Assembly (NCBI RefSeq): GCF_005930975.1
Contig: NZ_VBSE01000043.1
Span: 124,001-188,000 of the forward strand
Direction: 5' to 3'
Source of the DNA: Apilactobacillus kunkeei
GTDB taxonomy: Bacteria; Bacillota; Bacilli; Lactobacillales; Lactobacillaceae
DNA length: 64,000 bases
Part shown: positions 57,551 through 64,000 of the stretch, one piece after another
Layout of the letters: the number at the start of each line of letters is the position of its first letter
Numbering within the stretch: the first letter of the stretch is position 1
Made by a program: the position numbers and the translations under genes
The notes under the pieces: model-generated
The model's input: only the letters and a program-made list of their open reading frames with translations
What the model was told of the DNA's origin: nothing
Database searches by the model: none

Positions 57551-58024
57551 CTAAAATTTAATTGCTAATCTTGCTTTGGCAATTGATTTTCTTGGTATTG
57601 TTAAATCCTTAATTCGACCTTTTAAATTAACAGTCAAAACTAATTCATCTTTGCTTAATTCTTTTAAAGTCCCTTCATAGACTTTTTCACCGTTAATTGG
57701 TGCATACAATGAAACATGAATGTATTCATTAACAGATTTTTCATAATCTTCTGGTTTCTTTAGAGGTCTTTCAGCTCCTGGAGATGAGACTTCTAGAAAG
57801 TAAGCTTGTGGAATTGGATCCGGATCCATTGAATCTAACTTTTCACTTAATTCGTCAGATACTAACGCACAGTCTTCAATATTAATACCGCCGTCCTTAT
57901 CTACATAAATCCTTAAATACCAATTCTTGCTTTCTTTTACAAATTCGATGTCATATAGATAAAAGTCATGACTATCTAGAATTGGAGTTACTACTTCTTT
58001 TACCACTTCTGTAACTTCGCTCAA
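57551..58024 (-). CDS. rimP: Ribosome maturation factor RimP
   Basis: Assists early 30S subunit maturation. TTG at 58022-58024 is the best start: AGGAGG stands 7 bases before it and the product (157 residues) begins like relatives with [29 protein letters not shown] (read in parts). Codons further upstream lie within the leader hairpin. The RimP core [18 protein letters not shown]-like [20 protein letters not shown] is near 87, followed by the SH3-like C-terminal domain. Confidence 0.94.
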   Translation of the reverse strand: MSEVTEVVKEVVTPILDSHDFYLYDIEFVKESKNWYLRIYVDKDGGINIEDCALVSDELSEKLDSMDPDPIPQAYFLEVSSPGAERPLKKPEDYEKSVNEYIHVSLYAPINGEKVYEGTLKELSKDELVLTVNLKGRIKDLTIPRKSIAKARLAIKF

Positions 58025-58046
58025 TGATACGCCTCCTAAAAAAATC

Positions 58047-58078
58047 CAATAAAAAGAGCGAGCATTTCTGCTCACTCC
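58047..58078 (-). promoter_or_regulatory. Leader terminator of the rimP-nusA operon
   Basis: The stem GAGTGAGCA/TGCTCGCTC (one G-U pair) with a GAAA loop is followed by TTTTTATT on the minus strand. It lies between the operon promoter (58105-58133) and the rimP Shine-Dalgarno. It may end polC read-through and also act as a leader attenuator. Confidence 0.85.
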
Positions 58079-58082
58079 CTTC

Positions 58083-58125
58083 TCTCAGATATAAATCATA
58101 ATGTATCATACCATACTATCTGAGA
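58083..58125. repeat. Nine-base inverted repeat around the rimP-operon -10
   Basis: TCTCAGATA (58083-58091) and TATCTGAGA (58117-58125) are perfect inverted copies with 25 bases between. They flank the -10 (58105-58110): one arm lies inside the -35/-10 spacer, the other just after the predicted start site. It may be an operator. The symmetry is visible; the role is inferred. Confidence 0.7.
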
Positions 58126-58133
58126 TTGTTCAA
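58105..58133 (-). promoter_or_regulatory. rimP-nusA-infB operon promoter
   Basis: TTGAAC (58128-58133), 17 bases, TATGAT (58105-58110) with TGG before it, directly after the polC stop. Confidence 0.85.
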
Positions 58134-58139
58134 TACATA

Positions 58140-61100
58140 CTACATCATATCAAATAAACTTAATTGATTTTCATCAGGTAAATTATCAATAATATGGTTT
58201 TCTGTCATGAATTCAATTAATTTTTTGGAAACCTTTCCACGTTTAGATAAATCCTCTTTAGAAATAAATTCTTTATCTTCACGTGCTGCAACAATTTGTT
58301 TAGCAACATTTAAGCCAAGACCCGGAATTGCTCTAAATGGTGCTATTAACTTGTTACCATCAATTAACCATTGTTCGGCATCGGAACGCTTCAAATCAAC
58401 CATTTCGAATTCGAATCCTCTTTCAATCATTTCATTGGCTAATTCAAGAACAGTTAATAGGTTCTTATCCTTGGCAGATGCGTCGTTTCCAAGATCATTA
58501 ATTTCCTTCATTTTCGACTTAACAGCTTCCTTACCATGACACATTGAAACAATGTCAAAGTCATCAGCACGAACAGAGAAATATGCACAGTAGTATACCA
58601 ATGGGAAGTATACCTTAAAATATGCCACACGTAATGCCATTAAAACATATGCTGCCGCATGGGCGCGTGGGAACATGTACTTAATCTTTAGACAAGAATC
58701 AATGTACCATTGTGGAATATTGGCTTCGTGCATTTTCTTTTGCCATTCATCCTTAATTCCACGACCCTTACGAACATATTCCATAATCTGGAATGACGTT
58801 TCTGAATCTAATCCCCAGTTGATTAAGTCGGTCATGATGTTATCACGACAACCAATAACATTAGCAATAGTTGCTTTACCTTCCTTAATTAATTCATCTG
58901 CGTTTCCTAACCAAACGTCAGTCCCATGGGATAGACCAGAAATTTGTAGTAATTGTGAGAAGTTTGCTGGATTAGTTTGTTCTAGCATCCCTCTAACGAA
59001 CTTAGTACCGAATTCAGGAATTCCTAGTGTACCTGTCTTCGATTGGATTTGGTCTTGTGTAACTCCAATTGTATCAGTACCTGAGAACAATCCCATAACA
59101 CCAGGGTCATCCATTGGAATTGACTGAGGATCAATCCCTGATAAGTCTTGTAACATCCTAATCATAGTTGGATCATCATGCCCTAGTACATCCATTTTCA
59201 AAATGTTGTCATGGATAGAATGGAAATCAAAGTGGGTAGTTTCCCAAGCTGCGTTTTGATCATCAGCTGGATATTGGATTGGTGTGAAATCAAAGATATC
59301 CATATCGTCTGGAACGATAATAATTCCGGCCGGATGTTGTCCAGTCGTTCTCTTTACACCAGTATCACCCTTTGATAAACGATCAATTTCGGCAGAACGA
59401 ATAGTTTGTTGGGTATCTCTTTCGTATGCCTTCACGTATCCATAAGCTGTCTTATCGGCAACAGTACCGATAGTTCCGGCACGGTATACGTTATTTTCAC
59501 CAAACAATACCTTTAGGTAGTTATGGGCGATTGGTTGATAATCACCAGAGAAGTTCAAATCGATATCTGGAACCTTGTTACCACTAAATCCAAGGAATGT
59601 TTCGAACGGGATATTATGACCGTCACCAATCATTAATGTTCCACATTCTGGACAGTTTTCATGTGGTAAATCGTATCCTGAACCATATTCACCCTTAGTG
59701 AAGAACTTAGAGTATTTACAGTTTGGACAACGATAGTGTGGTGGTAATGGATTAACTTCAGTAATCCCCGCCATTGTGGCTACCAAACTGGAACCAACGG
59801 AACCACGGGAACCTACCAGATATCCATCCTTATTACTCTTTGCTACAAGACGCTTTGCGATTAAGTAAATAACTGAGAATCCGTTACCGATAATACTCTT
59901 CAACTCACGGTCCAAACGTGCCTGAATTAATTCAGGTAGTGGATCTCCGTAAAGTTTATGGGCCATATCCATTGTTGAGTTTCTTATTTCATCTTCGGCA
60001 CCCTTCATGTGTGGTGTGTATAATCGATCTAAGACCGGATGAATTCCATCATCAACCATGTTGGCAATCTTTTGGGTATTATCAACAACGATTTCCTTGC
60101 TGACATCTTCACCTAAGTATCCAAAATCACTCAACATTTCGTCTGTGGTTAAGAACGGCACCTTAGGTAATTCTTGTCTATTTAATGGGTTAGCTCCACC
60201 TTGTGAGTGAATCAAAATCTTACGGTAAATGTAATCTTGTGGATCCATGTAATGTACATCCCCAGTTGCGACAACTGGTTTATTCATTTCATGTCCCATA
60301 TCAACCATGTTTTGTACTAATTCTTGTAAGTGCTTTTTTCCATGAATTAATTCCGAATCAATCATTGGTTGATAAGCCGCACTTGGTTGTACTTCTAGAT
60401 AGTCATAGAATTCAGCCTTTTTCTTGGCTTCTTCTTTACCCTTTTGAAGCATTGCGGTGAATACCTCGCCGTTTGCACAGGCTGAACCAACTAGAATTCC
60501 TTCACGATATTTTTCAAGAACACTTCGTGGAATTCTAGGCACTCTGTAGAAGTATTCAACATTAGATAATGATACTAACTTGAACATATTCTTTAATCCT
60601 GCTTGTGTTTGAGCCATCAAGATGGCGTGGAATGGACGTGCATGTTTGTATGCATCGTTATCAGACATGTGTTCGTTTAGTTGGTTTACCTTAGTAATGT
60701 TGTAACGTTCTTCAGCATCCTTGATAAATAAGTAATTCAAATGACCTGTTGTTTCAGCATCATACACGGCACGGTGATGATGTTCCAAAGCAACGTCAAA
60801 CTTCTTTGCTAATGTATTCAAACGATAACTCTTGTAGTTTGGATATAAGAATCTTGCCAATGGTAATGTATCAATGATTGGGTTTTGAATTTCTTCCATT
60901 CCATATCTTTGATACCCAACATTCATAAATCCAACGTCAAAAGTAACGTTGTGACCTACTACAATTGAATCGCCACAGAATTCTCTAAATAATTTAAAGA
61001 CTTCTTCTTCTGACTTAGAACCCTTAACCATGTCATCTGTAATTGATGTAAGTTCAGTTGTAAAGTCTGATAAATGAAAACCGGGGTCAATAAATTCTTC

Positions 61101-62465
61101 AAATTGATCTAAGACGTTATTGTGTTGCATTCTAACGGCTGAAACTTCGATTACCTTATCGTAAATAGCAGATAGACCTGTAGTTTCAATATCGAAAACA
61201 ACGTAAGTAGCATCTGCTAAATCGCGGTCATCTTCGTTAAATGTAATTGGAACTCCGTCATCCACTACATTAGCTTCAACACCATATAACATTTTAATGT
61301 CGTTTTTTTGTGCAGCAGTATAAGCAAAAGGAAAACCTTGAACAGCAGCGTGGTCGGTAATAGCCAATGCTGGGTGACCCCATTCTTTAGCTCTGGACAC
61401 GTATTCTTCAATACTATTAGTTGCATCCATTTGACTCATCTTAGTGTGTAAATGTAATTCAACACGTTTTTCTTCCGCGTCATCATGACGACCTTCATGG
61501 TGTAATGGATTAATGTCATAAGCATTCAATGTTAGTTCATGACTGTAGTTATCCTCTTGAATGCCACCACGAACTTTAATCCAATCTCCCTCTTGCAGTG
61601 CAGCAAAGTTCGCTTCATCGTTTTCGTTGTTAGAAAACTTCTTAACTTCGATTGATGATGAATAGTCTGTAATCTTTAAAATCATCAATTGACGACCAGA
61701 TCTTAGTGAACGGATTTCCTTACTAAAGATGTGACCATTTACAATCACTAGTTTTTCTTCTTGGACGATATCAACTAGTTTGGTAACTTCTAAGTCATCC
61801 TTAATCTTCTTACCGATTTGAACTTTACCTTTTGGAACTGCGTTCTTTGAGTTCTTTTGACGTTTAGCAGATGATTCTTGGATAGCTTGCATCGCCTTTT
61901 GAGCTAGCTCAGCATCCTTCTTTTCTTTTTCAGCTTTAAAATCTTTGATTTTTTCTTGAGAAGCAGTTTCATCAACAAAAACAGAGATAGTAAAGTGCGG
62001 AAAACCTAAACGTTCGTACAAATCTTCAATTGGACTAACTGCTTTATCCACAAGAAAGTTCTTAACGATTTCGTTATCAGCACTAAGTTCGATTTTGTGA
62101 TCAACAATCTTTGGAGCATCACGTCTTAATAGTTCATTTTTAATAGCATCAGTGATATCAGCATGTTTAACAATCCATTCCCAGTAATTGCCTAATTGCT
62201 TGTTATCAAATTGATTGTCGTTTGCTTTGATATTAATCTTAGTAGTAGCGATTTCATCAAAAGTCGCTTGCATACGACTATAAAAATCCAAGAAGACTTC
62301 GTAGCCCAAAATTCGTGGAAGTGTAAGGTGGAATTCCCAAATTTTGGAACGTTTGTGGATATCAATCTTCTCAATCTGACCGCCCTTAAAATTATCAGAA
62401 TCAATTTGGTCTTTTAACTGTAATTGATTCAATAATTTTATAAATAATTCTTCTTGGTTAGACAA
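58140..62465 (-). CDS. polC: DNA polymerase III, PolC type
   Basis: The main replicative polymerase of low-GC Gram-positives, with built-in proofreading. The 1441 residues run in order: N-terminal domains, OB fold (about 230-320), a PHP domain with intact ELHLHTKMS near 332, the 3'-5' exonuclease with [11 protein letters not shown] near 419, the continued PHP, a zinc motif (CPNC and CPECGT near 910-930), and the polymerase core with [10 protein letters not shown] near 963, followed by finger and HhH domains ending in NQLSLFDMM, which resembles a clamp-binding motif. The start is TTG at 62463-62465, 7 bases after GGAGG. It follows proS. Confidence 0.98.
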   Translation of the reverse strand: MSNQEELFIKLLNQLQLKDQIDSDNFKGGQIEKIDIHKRSKIWEFHLTLPRILGYEVFLDFYSRMQATFDEIATTKINIKANDNQFDNKQLGNYWEWIVKHADITDAIKNELLRRDAPKIVDHKIELSADNEIVKNFLVDKAVSPIEDLYERLGFPHFTISVFVDETASQEKIKDFKAEKEKKDAELAQKAMQAIQESSAKRQKNSKNAVPKGKVQIGKKIKDDLEVTKLVDIVQEEKLVIVNGHIFSKEIRSLRSGRQLMILKITDYSSSIEVKKFSNNENDEANFAALQEGDWIKVRGGIQEDNYSHELTLNAYDINPLHHEGRHDDAEEKRVELHLHTKMSQMDATNSIEEYVSRAKEWGHPALAITDHAAVQGFPFAYTAAQKNDIKMLYGVEANVVDDGVPITFNEDDRDLADATYVVFDIETTGLSAIYDKVIEVSAVRMQHNNVLDQFEEFIDPGFHLSDFTTELTSITDDMVKGSKSEEEVFKLFREFCGDSIVVGHNVTFDVGFMNVGYQRYGMEEIQNPIIDTLPLARFLYPNYKSYRLNTLAKKFDVALEHHHRAVYDAETTGHLNYLFIKDAEERYNITKVNQLNEHMSDNDAYKHARPFHAILMAQTQAGLKNMFKLVSLSNVEYFYRVPRIPRSVLEKYREGILVGSACANGEVFTAMLQKGKEEAKKKAEFYDYLEVQPSAAYQPMIDSELIHGKKHLQELVQNMVDMGHEMNKPVVATGDVHYMDPQDYIYRKILIHSQGGANPLNRQELPKVPFLTTDEMLSDFGYLGEDVSKEIVVDNTQKIANMVDDGIHPVLDRLYTPHMKGAEDEIRNSTMDMAHKLYGDPLPELIQARLDRELKSIIGNGFSVIYLIAKRLVAKSNKDGYLVGSRGSVGSSLVATMAGITEVNPLPPHYRCPNCKYSKFFTKGEYGSGYDLPHENCPECGTLMIGDGHNIPFETFLGFSGNKVPDIDLNFSGDYQPIAHNYLKVLFGENNVYRAGTIGTVADKTAYGYVKAYERDTQQTIRSAEIDRLSKGDTGVKRTTGQHPAGIIIVPDDMDIFDFTPIQYPADDQNAAWETTHFDFHSIHDNILKMDVLGHDDPTMIRMLQDLSGIDPQSIPMDDPGVMGLFSGTDTIGVTQDQIQSKTGTLGIPEFGTKFVRGMLEQTNPANFSQLLQISGLSHGTDVWLGNADELIKEGKATIANVIGCRDNIMTDLINWGLDSETSFQIMEYVRKGRGIKDEWQKKMHEANIPQWYIDSCLKIKYMFPRAHAAAYVLMALRVAYFKVYFPLVYYCAYFSVRADDFDIVSMCHGKEAVKSKMKEINDLGNDASAKDKNLLTVLELANEMIERGFEFEMVDLKRSDAEQWLIDGNKLIAPFRAIPGLGLNVAKQIVAAREDKEFISKEDLSKRGKVSKKLIEFMTENHIIDNLPDENQLSLFDMM

Positions 62466-62487
62466 TTTAATACCTCCATCCTAAGTC

Positions 62488-62524
62488 AGCTAAAAAAGGT
62501 CAGTCTCTTCAACTGACCCTTTTT

Positions 62525-62526
<2 letters not shown>
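62488..62526 (-). terminator. proS terminator
   Basis: GGTCAGT/ACTGACC arms with a 7-base loop and TTTTTT on the minus strand, directly after proS. polC must therefore be reached by read-through or from a nearby promoter not recognised here. Confidence 0.9.

Positions 62527-64000
<1,474 letters not shown>

Overview
This window looks like a chromosomal segment from a low-GC Gram-positive bacterium, most likely an obligately heterofermentative member of the Lactobacillaceae (Apilactobacillus/Fructilactobacillus-like). I cannot name a species. The gene orders are classic Lactobacillales: proS-polC-rimP-nusA-ylxR-ylxQ-infB-rbfA-truB-ribF, then hrcA-grpE-dnaK-dnaJ-lepA; glyQS-dnaG-rpoD-trmK-nif3-pepT-clpB; and rpsU-yqeY-phoH-ybeY-dgkA-era-recO. 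The DNA is AT-rich by eye (not counted). DnaE is followed directly by pyruvate kinase with no pfkA between them, which fits a lineage that lacks 6-phosphofructokinase. No insertion sequence, prophage, CRISPR array, tRNA or rRNA gene was seen. Nearly every gene is on the minus strand. Only three genes are on the plus strand: a DUF2929-like membrane protein, the PPDK regulator yqfL, and a fructosamine-kinase-like gene.

Layout from high to low coordinates, which is the direction of transcription. (1) 64000-58140: proS (cut by the window edge) and polC. (2) 58133-51217: the rimP-nusA-infB translation operon with its own promoter and a leader terminator, then rbfA, truB and ribF. (3) 51208-46360: the class I heat-shock operon hrcA-grpE-dnaK-dnaJ behind a CIRCE operator. 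(4) lepA, then the uracil permease behind a PyrR attenuator. (5) A 1679-residue wall-polymer protein (glycosyltransferase plus two CDP-glycerol glycerophosphotransferase modules), a YczE-like membrane protein and an unknown 109-residue gene. (6) prmA-rsmE-relA-dtd and a HAD phosphatase. (7) hisS-aspS behind a T-box whose candidate specifier contains overlapping Asp and His codons. (8) yitT and a teichoic-acid cluster (tagB-like, tagG, tagF-like) that runs into nfo. (9) rpsU to recO. (10) glyQS behind a compact T-box, then dnaG-rpoD. (11) trmK-nif3-pepT, then clpB behind a perfect CtsR box, and finally dnaE and pyk.

The window is mainly housekeeping: replication (PolC, DnaE, DnaG), transcription (RpoD, NusA), translation and ribosome assembly, proteostasis (DnaK system, ClpB), stringent response (RelA) and teichoic-acid synthesis. 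Its richest content is regulatory: CtsR and CIRCE heat-shock operators, two T-boxes, a PyrR attenuator, and several hairpins that lie between a good promoter and the gene it serves (rimP, dnaG, the large tagF). No clearly new defence or mobile system was found. The least explained items are a perfect 30-bp palindrome over the predicted clpB start site, the giant fused teichoic-acid enzyme, a 109-residue gene of unknown function, and an inverted repeat that brackets the rimP-operon -10 box.
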